Below, piece by piece: positions 29,790 to 40,700 of a stretch of DNA of 64,000 nucleotides. This DNA is from Macrostomum hystrix. Taxonomy: Eukaryota; Platyhelminthes; Macrostomidae. Both the position numbers and the translations under genes were made by a program. Numbering within the stretch: the first letter of the stretch is position 1; every line of letters starts with the position of its first letter. The stretch lies in NCBI GenBank assembly GCA_950097015.1, contig CATNEN010000005.1, positions 1,612,001 to 1,676,000 of the forward strand, in the 5' to 3' direction. The notes beneath the pieces were generated by a model, which was not told the DNA's origin, did no database searches, and saw only the letters and a list, made by a program, of their open reading frames with translations.

Positions 29790-30340
29790 AGGCCCCCCCT
29801 CCCTGTAAAGTCCCTCCGTTGGCCTAGACCCCTCACCCTCCCCTACCCTCTCTCTCCTCTCCCCTCACTGTAAGGTCCCAACCCACCCCTCCCTGTAAGG
29901 TCCCTGGTTCGGACCCCCCGCCCCATAAGGCCCCTGGTTTAAACTCCCCTCCCCATAAGGCCCCTGGTTTAAACCCCCCTCCCTGTAAGGTCCCTGGTTC
30001 GGACCCCCCGCCCCATAAGGCCCCTGGTTTAAACTCCCCTCCCCATAAGGCCCCTGGTTTAAACCCCCCTCCCCATAAGGTCCCTGGTTCGAACCCCCTC
30101 CCTGTAAGGTCCCGGGTTCGACCTCCGTCCCCATAAGGTCCCTGGTTCGAACCCCCTCCCCATAAGGTCCCTGGTTCGAACCCCCTCCCCGTAAGGTCCT
30201 GGGTTCGACCCCCGTCCCCATAAGGTCCCTGGTTCGAACCCCCCTCCCCATAAGGTCCCTGATTTGAACACCCCTTCCTGTTGGTTCCCCGGTTCGAACG
30301 CCCCTCCCCATAAGGTCCCTAGTTCGAACCCGAATAATCA
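29790..30340. repeat. About 29-bp minisatellite built on GGTTCGAACC palindromes
   Basis: About 15 units of the form CCCCATAAGGTCCCTGGTTC plus GAACCCCCCT, with GGTTCGGACC and GGTTTAAACC variants. GGTTCGAACC is its own reverse complement and matches the core of a pol III B box on either strand. Frames on the minus strand are repeat artefacts. Confidence 0.92.
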
Positions 30341-30404
30341 TGTAGCGATATTTTAGTCAACAAAATCTCTGCATCAGCTCTTTGTATCTCAATGTGTTGT
30401 ATAC

Positions 30405-30555
30405 AGCAATGAGCATTTAGCAATGAGCTTTTAGTGATAAGTGTTTAGCAATGAGCATTTAGTGATGAGCATTTAGCAATGAGTGTTTAGCGATGAGCAT
30501 TTAGCAATGAGTGTTTAGCAATGAGCATTTAGCAATGAGCATTTAGTGATGAGTG
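30405..30555. repeat. 14-bp minisatellite (GCATTTAGCAATGA)
   Basis: About ten imperfect copies of GAGCATTTAGCAAT and GAGTGTTTAGCGAT. Confidence 0.9.
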
Positions 30556-30600
30556 TGATATGGTGATACGTACAAGTTGTGTGGGCTGTAGGATGCTGCA

Positions 30601-30891
30601 TTGGAACAGCTGAATATGCCGATGCAAAAAGTGCAATTGCAAAAAGTGCAAATAGCTGCGTGTCTTGTGCTCGATAAAATATTGTTTTCAATTTTGTCGG
30701 TCGTGTTTTCGTGCATTGAGGCGCAAATAAATATTCTCCCCTCCATTCTAAGAAGGGCTCTGGTAGAGCATGTTTTGGTCTTCAACTGTTCATTTATTTT
30801 ATTTCAGCTGCAGTGAGTGTAGGTGAGGCTCAGGGGCCTAGGTGAGTCTGGTCATGCGACTTGGTCATTAGAGCAACTGTGCATTTATGAA
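30601..30891. repeat. Dispersed repeat shared with the 60.6-60.9 kb region
   Basis: 30607-30751 matches 60590-60734 almost base for base (AGCTGAATATGCCGATGC, GTGCTCGATAAAATATTG, GAGGCGCAAATAAATATTC). 30841-30891 matches 60828-60884 in reverse complement. The AATAAA and AT-rich end suggest part of an LTR or a non-autonomous element, but I cannot define its ends. Confidence 0.75.
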
Positions 30892-30904
30892 GTACTGGCG
30901 ACTT

Positions 30905-31748
30905 GATCCAAGGTGGGGAGTTGCTAGCTGTGGGGGAGTTGGCTGGCTAGGTGGGGAGCTGGCTGGCTAGGTGGGGAGTTGGCTTGCTAGGTGGGGAGTT
31001 GGCTGGCTAGGTGGGGAGTTGGCTGGCTAGGTGGGGAGTTGGGTGGCTATGTGGGGAGTTGGCTGGCTAAGTGGGGAGTTGGCTGGCTAGGTGGGGAGTT
31101 GGCTGGCTAGGTGGGGAGTTGGCTGGCTAGGTGGGGTGTTGGGTGGCTAGGTGGGGAGTTGGCTGGCTAGGTGGGGAGTTGGCTGGCTAGGTGGGGTGTT
31201 GGGTGGCTAGGTGGGCAGTTGGGTGGCTAGGTGGGGTGTTGGGTGGCTAGGTGGGGTGTTGGGTGGCTAGGTGGGGAGTTGGCTGGCTAGGTGGGGAGTT
31301 GGCTGGCTAGGTGGGGTGTTGGGTGGCTAGGTGGGGAGTTGGCTAGGTGGGGAGTTGGGTGGCTAGGTGGGGAGTTAGCTGGCTAGGTGGGCAGTTGGGT
31401 GGCTAGGTGGGGAGTTGGCTAGGTGGGGTGTTGGCTAGGTGGGGAGTTAGGTGGCTAGGTGGGGTGTTGGCTAGGTGGGCAGTTGGGTGGCTAGGTGGGG
31501 AGTTGGCTAGGTGGGGTGTTGGCTAGGTGGGGAGTTAGGTGGCTAGGTGGGGTGTTGGCTAGGTGGGGAGTTGGGTGGCTGGGTGGGCAGTTGGGTGGCT
31601 AGGTGGGCAGTTGGGTGGCTAGGTGGGGAGTTGGGTGGCTAGGTGGGGAGTTGGCTAGGTGGGGTGTTGGCTAGGTGGGGAGTTGGGTGGCTAAAAGGGC
31701 AGTTGGGTGGCTAGGTGGGCAGTTGGGTGGCTAGTTGGGGAGTTGGCT
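30905..31748. repeat. 20-bp G-rich minisatellite, block 2
   Basis: Same unit as 27571-28036. Toward its end 16-bp forms (GGTGGGGAGTTGGCTA) become common and a variant GGCTAAAAGGGCAGTT appears. Confidence 0.96.
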
Positions 31749-31830
31749 AGTTTTTTATTTTTTGTTGGATAATCATTTCTGTTCACAAAATGATTCCAGG
31801 GCTGTCTATTGTCGCGCCAGTCTGCGATGG
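31749..31830. repeat. Duplicated 3' flank of the G-rich array (copy 1)
   Basis: About 80 bp from the T-rich TTTTATTTTTTGTTGGAT to CCAGTCTGCGATGG, nearly identical to 34432-34513 after block 3. It includes the small hairpin AATCATTT-CTGTTCACA-AAATGATT. Confidence 0.9.
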
Positions 31831-31837
31831 GTCTCAG

Positions 31838-32445
31838 GTCAGCAAGAGAGCGAGAGCGACAGAGAGCGAGAGAGCGAGAGCGAAAGCGAGAGCGAAAGCG
31901 AGAGCGAAAGCGAGAGCGAAAGCGAGAGCGAAAGCGAGAGCGAAAGCGAGAGCGAAAGCGAGAGCGAAAGCGAGAGCGAAAGCGAGAGCGAAAGCGAGAG
32001 CGAAAGCGAGAGCGAAAGCGAGAGCGAAAGCGAGAGCGAAAGCGAGAGCGAAAGCGAGAGCGAAAGCGAGAGCGAGAGCGAAAGCGAGAGCGAAAGCGAA
32101 AGCGAGAGCGAAAGCGAGAGCGAAAGCGAGAGCGAAAGCGAGAGCGAAAGCGAGAGCGAAAGCGAGAGCGAAAGCGAGAGCGAAAGCGAGAGCGAAAGCG
32201 AGAGCGAAAGCGAGAGCGAAAGCGAGAGCGAAAGCGAGAGCGAAAGCGAGAGCGAAAGCGAGAGCGAAAGCGAGAGCGAAAGCGAGAGCGAAAGCGAGAG
32301 CGAAAGCGAGAGCGAAAGCGAGAGCGAAAGCGAGAGCGAAAGCGAGAGCGAAAGCGAGAGCGAAAGCGAGAGCGAGAGCGAGAGAGCGAGAGCGTGCGAG
32401 CGAGAGCGAGAGAGCGAGAGAGCGAGAGCAAGTGGCAGGGAAGGA
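31838..32445. repeat. 12-bp array (GAGAGCGAAAGC)n
   Basis: About 50 copies, very regular, with a few 6-bp slips and a decayed GAGAGCGAGAGA end. All three plus frames and minus frames are open because 12 is a multiple of three; the Arg/Lys/Glu/Ser and Ala/Leu/Phe frames are artefacts. Confidence 0.97.
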
Positions 32446-32472
32446 AAATAATAACATAGGATGAGTACTTAC

Positions 32473-32703
32473 GGCGTTCCCACCAGAGTACTGATACGTC
32501 TGAGGGGCGTGCCTTCTCGCCGGACCCGCACCCAGAACGCATTGGCACAAACGATCCCGCACCTGTGCGGGTTTGACTTGCATGTTTACCCAGATGGCAA
32601 ATTTGCCAACTGGGCAAACAAAATGTCCACCGACAGGTGCCGGCTCAATTATTCGAGCTCCCATGCCTTCAGGGCCCCACTGCACTAGCTCCTCCACCTT
32701 CAT
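32473..32703 (-). CDS. Hypothetical first exon, unknown protein
   Basis: A 77-codon frame starts MKVEELVQWGPEGMGARI and ends at a consensus donor GCC|GTAAGT (32473/32472) in phase 0. The composition is not repetitive, and it includes Cys residues in GGHFVCPVGKFAIWV. Any intron would start in the 12-bp array. I found no following exon, and I do not recognise the family. It could be a chance frame. Confidence 0.3.
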
Positions 32704-33021
32704 CTTGTTGTTGCTGGTTAGCGCTGGTTGTCAAATGAAGAAATCAGCTGAGAGTCGGTTGGTTGGTTGCAGGTCCCGTTGCTGTTGCTGCTGCTGCTGA
32801 CACGGGGTTTTACTGTTGCTTGTAGGGTTAGGCTTAGGGTTAGCTGTTGGCTGACCGAAAAGCTGAAATGCCATAGATATCTTGCCACTATATCAGCTAT
32901 AAATATATAGCGTTCGTGATATGATATTCATTGGTTCATGCTGTTTCTAATATTATTGTGCACAAAACATGGAGCATTGTTTTTTTGTTCATTTTTGCTT
33001 TAGACTGGAGAATGAGATGAG
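32704..33021. other. Non-coding stretch with short telomere-like words
   Basis: Contains GGGTTAGGCTTAGGGTTAG near 32826, two TTAGGG-like units around a TTAGGC-like one, and a CTG run near 32780. No gene seen. Confidence 0.45.
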
Positions 33022-34431
33022 GGGTGGCTAGGTTGGGAATTGGGTGGCTAGGTGGGGAGTTGGGTGGCTAGGTTGGGAGGTTTGTCGGGCTAGGTGGGGA
33101 GTTGGCTAGGTGGGGAGTTGGCTGGCTAGGTGGGGAGTTGGCTGGCTAGGTGGGGAGTTGGCTGGCTAGGTGGGGTGTTGGGTGGCTAGGTGGGGAGTTG
33201 GGTGGCTAGGTGGGGAGTTGGCTGGCTAGGTGGGGTGTTGGGTGGCTAGGTGGGCAGTTGGGTGGCTAGGTGGGGAGTTGGCTAGGTGGGGTGTTGGCTA
33301 GGTGGGGAGTTAGGTGGCTAGGTGGGGAGTTGGCTAGGTGGGGAGTTGGCTAGGTGGGGAGTTGGCTAGGTGGGGTGTTGGCTAGGTGGGGAGTTAGGTG
33401 GCTAGGTGGGGTGTTGGCTAGGTGGGGAGTTGGGTGGCTAGGTGGGGAGTTGGGTGGCTAGGTGGGGAGTTGGCTAGGTGGGGTGTTGGCTAGGTGGGGA
33501 GTTGGGTGGCTAGGTGGGCAGTTGGGTGGCTAGGTGGGGAGTTGGCTAGGTGGGGTGTTGGCTAGGTGGGGAGTTGGGTGGCTGGGTGGGCAGTTGGGTG
33601 GCTAGGTGGGCAGTTGGGTGGCTAGGTGGGGAGTTGGCTAGGTGGGGTGTTGGCTAGGTGGGGAGTTGGGTGGCTAAAAGGGCAGTTGGGTGGCTAGGTG
33701 GGGTGTTGGCTAGGTAGGGTGTTGGCTAGGTGGGGTGTTGGCTAGGTGGGGAGTTGGGTGGCTAAAAGGGCAGTTGGGTGGCTAGGTGGGCAGTTGGGTG
33801 GCTAGTTGGGGAGTTGGCTAGGTGGGGAGTTGGGTGGCTAAAAGGGCAGTTGGGTGGCTAGGTGGGGTGTTGGCTAGGTAGGGTGTTGGCTAGGTGGGGT
33901 GTTGGCTAGGTGGGGAGTTGGGTGGCTAAAAGGGCAGTTGGGTGGCTAGGTGGGCAGTTGGGTGGCTAGGTGGGGAGTTGGCTAGGTGGGGTGTTGGCTA
34001 GGTGGGGAGTTGGGTGGCTAAAAGGGCAGTTGGGTGGCTAGGTGGGGTGTTGGCTAGGTAGGGTGTTGGCTAGGTGGGGTGTTGGCTAGGTGGGGAGTTG
34101 GCTAGGTGGGGAGTTGGGTGGCTAAAAGGGCAGTTGGGTGGCTAGGTGGGCAGTTGGGTGGCTAGGTGGGCAGTTGGGTGGCTAGGTAGGGAGTTGGCTG
34201 GCTAGGTGGGCAGTTGGGTGGCTAGGTGGGGAGTTGGCTAGGTGGGGTGTTGGCTAGGTGGGGAGTTGGGTGGCTAAAAGGGCAGTTGGGTGGCTAGGTG
34301 GGGTGTTGGCTAGGTAGGGTGTTGGCTAGTTGGGGTGTTGGCTAGGTGGGGAGTTGGGTGGCTAAAAGGGCAGTTGGGTGGCTAGGTGGGCAGTTGGGTG
34401 GCTAGTTGGGGAGTTGGCTAGATGTTGGCTA
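33022..34431. repeat. 20-bp G-rich minisatellite, block 3
   Basis: The longest block of the GGCTAGGTGGGGAGTT family, mixing 20- and 16-bp forms. A longer composite containing GGCTAAAAGGGCAGTT is repeated at about 33670, 33760, 33835, 33920, 34015 and 34125. Confidence 0.97.
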
Positions 34432-34513
34432 GTTTTTTATTTTTTGTTGGATAAATCATTTCTGTTCACAAAATGATTCCAGGGCTGTCTATTGTCGCGC
34501 CAGTCTGCGATGG
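34432..34513. repeat. Duplicated 3' flank of the G-rich array (copy 2)
   Basis: Matches 31749-31830. After it the two loci diverge. Confidence 0.9.
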
Positions 34514-34640
34514 CAGAGGTGGCAGAGGTCACCGCTGAGGTGGCAGAAGATGAGTGGTGCCCCTTGCACCATTTAAGCTGCTGCCAAAAGTTGCTGGCCA
34601 ATACGTGCCGTAGGAAACATTGTCCAAGAGACAATGATTT

Positions 34641-35030
34641 CTACGCAATCTGCAATCGGCCAGGCTGCTTTTGGGGGCAAAATTCATGGTGCGAGGGGCC
34701 AGTTCCTTCGTGTTCTAAGCCGTCTTCGCCGCCTAAGCCTGGTTTAGACTGGCAAAGCTGCACTGTGCGGACCGCTTCTGCAAAATATCGTTGGTCCGTT
34801 CGTTTGGCTGCCAAACGTGCCGCAACTGGCAAAGTGCCAAGCCTAGCCACGCTGGCCAGTCTGGCGGCTTGCAGAAGCGGACCACTGCCACTGCACTTAT
34901 GCAGTCGTGGTGTGCGGAAGGTTTTGGTCACCGACCTATGAATGAGTGACCCCTTAACGAAAAAACGGCCCTTTTCAGGGCCACCACATTCGTGATTCTT
35001 GCGTTTAGTCAACTCTTTTAACTCCGCCAT
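34641..35030 (-). CDS. Hypothetical open frame, unknown
   Basis: 129 codons starting MAELKELTKRKNHECGG in a good start context (GGCAATGG). The sequence is not repetitive and has no recognisable domain. An overlapping plus-strand frame of similar length exists, so at most one of them is real. Confidence 0.2.
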   Translation of the reverse strand: MAELKELTKRKNHECGGPEKGRFFVKGSLIHRSVTKTFRTPRLHKCSGSGPLLQAARLASVARLGTLPVAARLAAKRTDQRYFAEAVRTVQLCQSKPGLGGEDGLEHEGTGPSHHEFCPQKQPGRLQIA

Positions 35031-35458
35031 TGCCGGTCCCCAGCCCGGATGAAAAAGGAGGAGGGAAAGAAAATATACACATGCTCACGTTCGTGTCACT
35101 GTTTTTTCTGTTTTCGTTTTTGATAAAACTGTCTTGCCATTTTCCACTTGAAATGTCTCATGATGCTTTTTGTCTTTCTTATTTTCCGCATTACTTTGTA
35201 AATTACGTTGTAAACCTAATAAAAGTTGTAAGCCTAGGAAGGCAACAATCGTGCAAAGGCCTCCAAAGCTATAAAAACCCTATAGAGCAGTGTCAGACAC
35301 GCTGGCAGACACCCTACAGTGTCTGTAAGTAAAGCCAGGTGCCAACTTACAACTAATCAAAACTGTAAAAATTTCAGTTTAGTTGTGGTAGCTGTATATC
35401 TCAAAAAGAGTTACAAATATTTCGTCTCATATATCTACTGTAGAATTTGTCTCATATT
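35031..35458. other. Non-coding stretch with a TATA-like box
   Basis: CTATAAAAACCC near 35269 is followed by a GTGTCAGACACGC palindrome-like segment and CTACAGTGTCTGTAAG. It could be a promoter or part of a degraded element. No gene supported. Confidence 0.35.
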
Positions 35459-36275
35459 GACTTCTTGCAAGTCAAAGTCCAAGCCCTGGATTTCTTAGAC
35501 CTAAAAAGTGAAACTTTGACTTCTTGCAATTTTAAAGTCCAAGCCGGCACCTCTAGATGGTCGGGACAGAAAGTTGTGGCTATTATAGATTCCGGTTGAG
35601 TCCCCCGAGATTGTCTATTGGGTGCCAACTTGAGCTCTGAGCGGCTACCTAACTTGTCAAAGAGCAATACTACTTATTCGAAAATTGACCAAATCGAAAT
35701 TTCAGTCATTGGCGGGCAATGTTGGAAATGATATTTCTCGACTAGAGGTTGACGCCCTGAGTCTAGAGGCGCCAGTCCGGCACCTCTAGATGGTCGGGAC
35801 AGAAAGTTGTGGCTCTTTTTAGAATTTTATGAGTTTGACTTGTTATCAGTCAATGTCCTTGACTTTCCATAAAGTCAATGCTTCCTACATCCTTCTCGGG
35901 CCGATTCGAGACAGTTCCCGAGGTCCCCGGGAACTGATTTTGGTGTCGTTCGAAAGGCCTGGCGATGCTCTATAGATTCCGGTTGAGTCCCCCGAGATTT
36001 TCTTTTGGGTGCCAACTTGGGCTCTGAGCGGCTACCTAACTTGTCAAAGAGCAATACTTATTCGAAAATTGACCAAATCGAAATTTCAGTCATTGGCGTG
36101 CAATGTTGGAAATGATATTTCTCGACTAGAGGTTGACGCCCTGAGTCTAGAGGCGCCAGTCCGGCACCTCTAGATGGTCGGGACAGAAAGTTGTGGCTAT
36201 TTTTAGAATTTCATGAGTTTGACTTGTTATCAGTCAATGTCCTTGACTTTCCATAAAGTCAATGCTTCCTACATT
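35459..36275 (-). repeat. About 380-bp satellite, inverted relative to the copies at 53-60 kb
   Basis: Two tandem units: GATTCCGGTTGAGTCCCC occurs at 35589 and 35969, 380 bp apart. The units match the reverse complement of the blocks at 52978, 56252, 56933, 59189 and 59870. The array is cut at about 36275 by the 3' end of a LINE. Confidence 0.9.
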
Positions 36276-37714
36276 TCGTCTTGACTTACTTGACTTAGCG
36301 GCAGGGGGCCTCCATGACGGACGCAGCGAGGAGGCGGCTGGTGCCGCCCATATCGCTAACCCCTGGCAGCCAGACGGCCTCCAGCGAGGCGGTGCCGCTC
36401 AGGGTGGTCCGTCGGTCGGTTCCGCCGCGCGATCTTCCTCGCCATAGGCTGGGAAGAAATCAGCTCGGCCGGTATCCCGGAGGAAGTGGGCGAGCTGTGG
36501 GATGTTCTCGGGCGAGCAGGCTTCGGCTAGAGTCGGTGCCGGCCCGAGGTGTTTTAGCCTAGCCCGGGTGAAGGCCGGGCAGTGGCAGATGAAATGCTCG
36601 GCGTTTTCACGTCCGGAGCAGCAGAAGGGACACGTTTCCTCAGGCACGTGGCCTTGGAGGTAGCGGTGTCTGGTGAAGCAGCCATGTCCCGAGAGGGCCA
36701 TGGTGACTGCTCTCAAGTCTCTGCGGTTTAGCCTGAGTAAGGCCTTTCGCAGGTTACTAGAGGGGGTTGGCACCGCAGCCCTGGACTGGCGACAGTTCAG
36801 GGTGCTGGACCATCTCCTCCGATGCTGGGTCTCCATCCAGCGGTTAATGCTGGAGTTGACAACAGAGGCGGGGATCGGGGATTCCGGGCCCGGGCCCATC
36901 AGGGAGCTGGCTGCTCCAGCCTTTGCAAGCTGGTCCGCCATCTCATTCCCTGTGAGCCCGGCGTGCCCAGGGATCCACATCAGCTCCACCTTGTTAGACT
37001 GCGCCAAACCGTTTAACTGGGTGTTGCAGTCCAATGTGGTTCTGGAGCGAGAGGTGCAGCGACTGAGGGCCTTGAGGGCTGCTTGACTGTCGGAGTGAAA
37101 AAAGATCCTCCGGCCAGCCAGCTGCCTCTGGCGCAGCTCAGCCGCACAGAAACTGATGGCGAGCATTTCGTTTTGGAAAACGCTTGAGCTCTTGCCACAG
37201 TATTGGGAGTGGGTCCAGAGGACCTCGCCACCCGAGGCGACGCACACCCCGAATCCCGATTTACCGTTCATCAGGGAGCCGTCAGTGTAACAGTGGACTG
37301 CGGGGTCATCCCAGCAGTCCTTTACCTCATTACGAGGGAAGATGCTGACTTTGTACCTGTGGCTCCGGAGTAAAGTGGCCGGGGCCCCGTCCGAAAGGAT
37401 GGTGAGCCCTCCGCACTCGCCCAGAGTTTTCAGGCAGAGGTCAGAGTGGGGCAGAAGGGAGCGCTTCGAGAAGGCTCGCGAATTCTGGAAGGAGACACCC
37501 GCATCAAGGAGACGACGGGTGGACTTTGCCGCTTCCCCCTTAACGAAAATGTCAATGGGTGTAGCGTTGAGGAAAGCGTTCATGCCTTCGAAGGGAGTGG
37601 AGGGTGAGGCGCCCAGCGTCATACGACAGGCTCTGCCCTGCACCCTATATAGCGCCTCCAGGTTCTTCTGGACGCCCATGGCACTGGCCCAGATGAGGCC
37701 AGCGTAAGCGACTG
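36276..37714 (-). mobile_element. 3' half of an RNase H-bearing LINE
   Basis: 5'-truncated at 37714, where the 16-bp satellite starts. Its 3' end lies at about 36276 in the 380-bp satellite, with an AAGTCAAGTAAGTCAAG tail. It contains the reading frame described separately. It is a different family from the LINE at 19.8-23.9 kb. Confidence 0.85.
36399..37714 (-). CDS. LINE C-terminal fragment: RT thumb and RNase H
   Basis: Partial, open at its 5' side. It begins with the end of reverse transcriptase ([18 protein letters not shown]). RNase H follows: Asp in [13 protein letters not shown], Glu in [10 protein letters not shown], Asp in [12 protein letters not shown] and [20 protein letters not shown]-terminal Cys/His motif is [18 protein letters not shown]. 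No stop or frameshift is seen up to the natural end, so the insertion is fairly young, but the missing 5' half makes it inactive. Type: jockey/I-group. Confidence 0.88.
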
Positions 37715-40700
37715 ACGGTCTTGAGACCCGATTCCTATGAGAGCCGATTCCTATGAGAGCCGATTCCTATGAGAGCCGATTCCTATGAGGGCCGATTCCT
37801 TTGAGAGCCGATTCCTATGAGAGCCGATTCCTATGAGGGCCGATTCCTATGAGAGCCGATTCCTATGAGAGCCGATTTCTATGAGGGCCGATTCCTATGA
37901 GAGCCGATTCCTATGAGGGCCGATTCCTATGAGAGCCGATTCCTATGAGAGCCGATTTCTATGAGGGCGGATTCCTTTGAGAGCCGATTCCTTTGAGGGC
38001 CGATTCCCATGAGGGCCGATTCCTATGAGAGCCGATTCCTATGAGGGCCGATTCCTATGAGGGCCGATTCCTATGAGACCCGATTCCTATGAGAGCCGAT
38101 TCCTATGAGAGCCGATTCCTATGAGAGCCGATTCCTATGAGAGCCGATTCCTATCGGTTCCTATGAGACCCGATTCCTATGAGAGCCGATTCCTATGACA
38201 GCCGATTCCTATGAGAGCGGATTCCTATGAGAGCCGATTCCTATCGGTTCCTATGAGACCCGATTCCTATGAGAGCCGATTCCTATGACAGCCGATTCCT
38301 ATGAGAGCCGATTCCTATGAGAGCCGATTCCTATCGGTTCCTATGAGAGCCGATTCCTATGAGAGCCGATTCCTATGAGAGCCGATTCCTATGAGAGCCG
38401 ATTCCTATGAGAGCCGATTCCTATGAGGGCCGATTCCTATGAGAGCCGGTTCCTATCGGTTCCTATGAGAGCCGGTTCCTATCGGTTCCTATGAGACCCG
38501 ATTCCTATGAGAGCCGATTCCTATGAGAACCGATTCCTATGAGAGCCGATTCCTATGAGAGCCGATTCCTATGAGAGCCGATTCCTATGAGAGCCGATTC
38601 CTATGAGAGCCGATTCCTATGAGAGCCGATTCCTATGAGAGCCGATTCCTATGAGAGCCGATTCCTATGAGGGCCGATTCCTATGAGAGCCGGTTCCTAT
38701 CGGTTCCTATGAGAGCCGGTTCCTATCGGTTCCTTTGAGAGCCGATTCCTATGAGAGCCGATTCCTATGAGAGCCGGTTCCTATCGGTTCCTATGAGAGC
38801 CGGTTCCTATCGGTTCCTATGAGAGCCGATTCCTATGAGACCCGATTCCTATGAGAGCCGGTTCCTATCGGTTCCTATGAGAGCCGGTTCCTATCGGTTC
38901 CTATGAGACCCGATTCCTATGAGGGCCGATTCCTATGAGAGCCGATCCCTATGAGAGCCGATTCCTATGAGAGCCGATTCCTATGAGAGCCGATTCCTAT
39001 GAGGGCCGATTCCTATGAGAGCCGATTCCTATGAGAGCCGATTCCTATGAGAGCCGATTCCTATGAGACCCGATTCCTATGAGGGCCGATTCCTATGAGA
39101 GCCGATTCCTATGAGAGCCGATTCCTATGAGAGCCGATTCCTTTGAGACCCGATTCCTATGAGAGCCGGTTCCTATCGGTTCCTATGAGAGCCGGTTCCT
39201 ATCGGTTCCTATGAGACCCGATTCCTATGAGAGCCGATTCCTATGAGAACCGATTCCTATGAGAGCCGATTCCTATGAGAGCCGATTCCTATGAGAGCCG
39301 ATTCCTATGAGAGCCGATTCCTATGAGAGCCGATTCCTATGAGAGCCGATTCCTATGAGAGCCGATTCCTATGAGGGCCGATTCCTATGAGAGCCGGTTC
39401 CTATCGGTTCCTATGAGAGCCGGTTCCTATCGGTTCCTTTGAGAGCCGATTCCTATGAGAGCCGATTCCTATCGGTTCCTATGAGAGCCGATTCCTATGA
39501 GACCCGATTCCTATGAGAGCCGGTTCCTATCGGTTCCTATGAGAGCCGGTTCCTATCGGTTCCTATGAGACCCGATTCCTATGAGGGCCGATTCCTATGA
39601 GAGCCGATTCCTATGAGAGCCGATTCCTATGAGAGCCGATTCCTATGAGAGCCGATTCCTATGAGAGCCGATTCCTATTAGAGCCCATTCCTATGAGGGC
39701 CGATTCCTATGAGAGCCGATTCCTATGAGAGCCGATTCCTATGAGAGCCGATTCCTATGAGACCCGATTCCTATGAGGGCCGATTCCTATGAGAGCCGAT
39801 TCCTATGAGAGCCGATTCCTATGAGAGCCGATTCCTATGAGACCCGATTCCTATGAGAGCCGATTCCTTTGAGACCCGATTCCTATGAGAGCCGATTCCT
39901 ATGAGAGCCGATTCCTATGAGAGCCGATTCCTATGAGAGCCGATTCCTTTGAGACCCGATTCCTATGAGAGCCGATTCCTATGAGAGCCGATTCCTATGA
40001 GACCCGATTCCTATGAGGGCCGATTCCTATGAGACCCGATTCCTATGAGAGCCGATTCCAATGAGAGCCGATTCCTATGAGAGCCGATTCCTATGAGAGC
40101 CGATTCCTATGAGAGCCGATTCCTATGAGAGCCGGTTCCTATCGGTTCCTATGAGAGCCGGTTCCTATCGGTTCCTTTGAGAGCCGATTCCTATGAGAGC
40201 CGATTCCTATCGGTTCCTATGAGAGCCGATTCCTATGAGAGCCGGTTCCCATAGGTTCCCATGAGAGCCGGTTCCTATCGGTTCCTATGAGACCCGATTC
40301 CTATGAGAGCCGATTCCTATGAGGGCCGATTCCTATGAGAGCCGATTCCTATGAGGGCCGATTCCTATGAGAGCCGATTCCTAGGAGAGCCGATTCCTAT
40401 GAGAGCCGATTCCTATGAGAGCCGATTTCTATGAGGGCCGATTCCTATGAGAGCCGATTCCTATGAGGGCCGATTCCTATGAGAGCTGATTCCTATGAGA
40501 GCCGATTCCTTTGAGGGCCGATTCCTATGAGGGCCGATTCCTATGAGAGCCGATTCCTATGAGAGCCGATTTCTATGAGGGCCGATTCCTATGAGAGCCG
40601 ATTCCTATGAGGGCCGATTCCTATGAGAGCCGATTCCTATGAGAGCCGATTTCTATGAGGGCGGATTCCTTTGAGAGCCGATTCCATTGAGGGCCGATTC

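Noticed and set aside
31735-32617. Long ESESES, RKRERKRE, AKARAKAR, FRSRFRSR and FALAFALA frames
   Set aside because: All are translations of a 12-bp array in different frames.
32823-32845. Telomere sequence
   Set aside because: Only three imperfect TTAGGG/TTAGGC units; too short to claim an interstitial telomere.
34492-34941. 149-codon plus-strand frame
   Set aside because: It overlaps an equally long minus frame, starts in the duplicated array flank and has no domain. Not supported.
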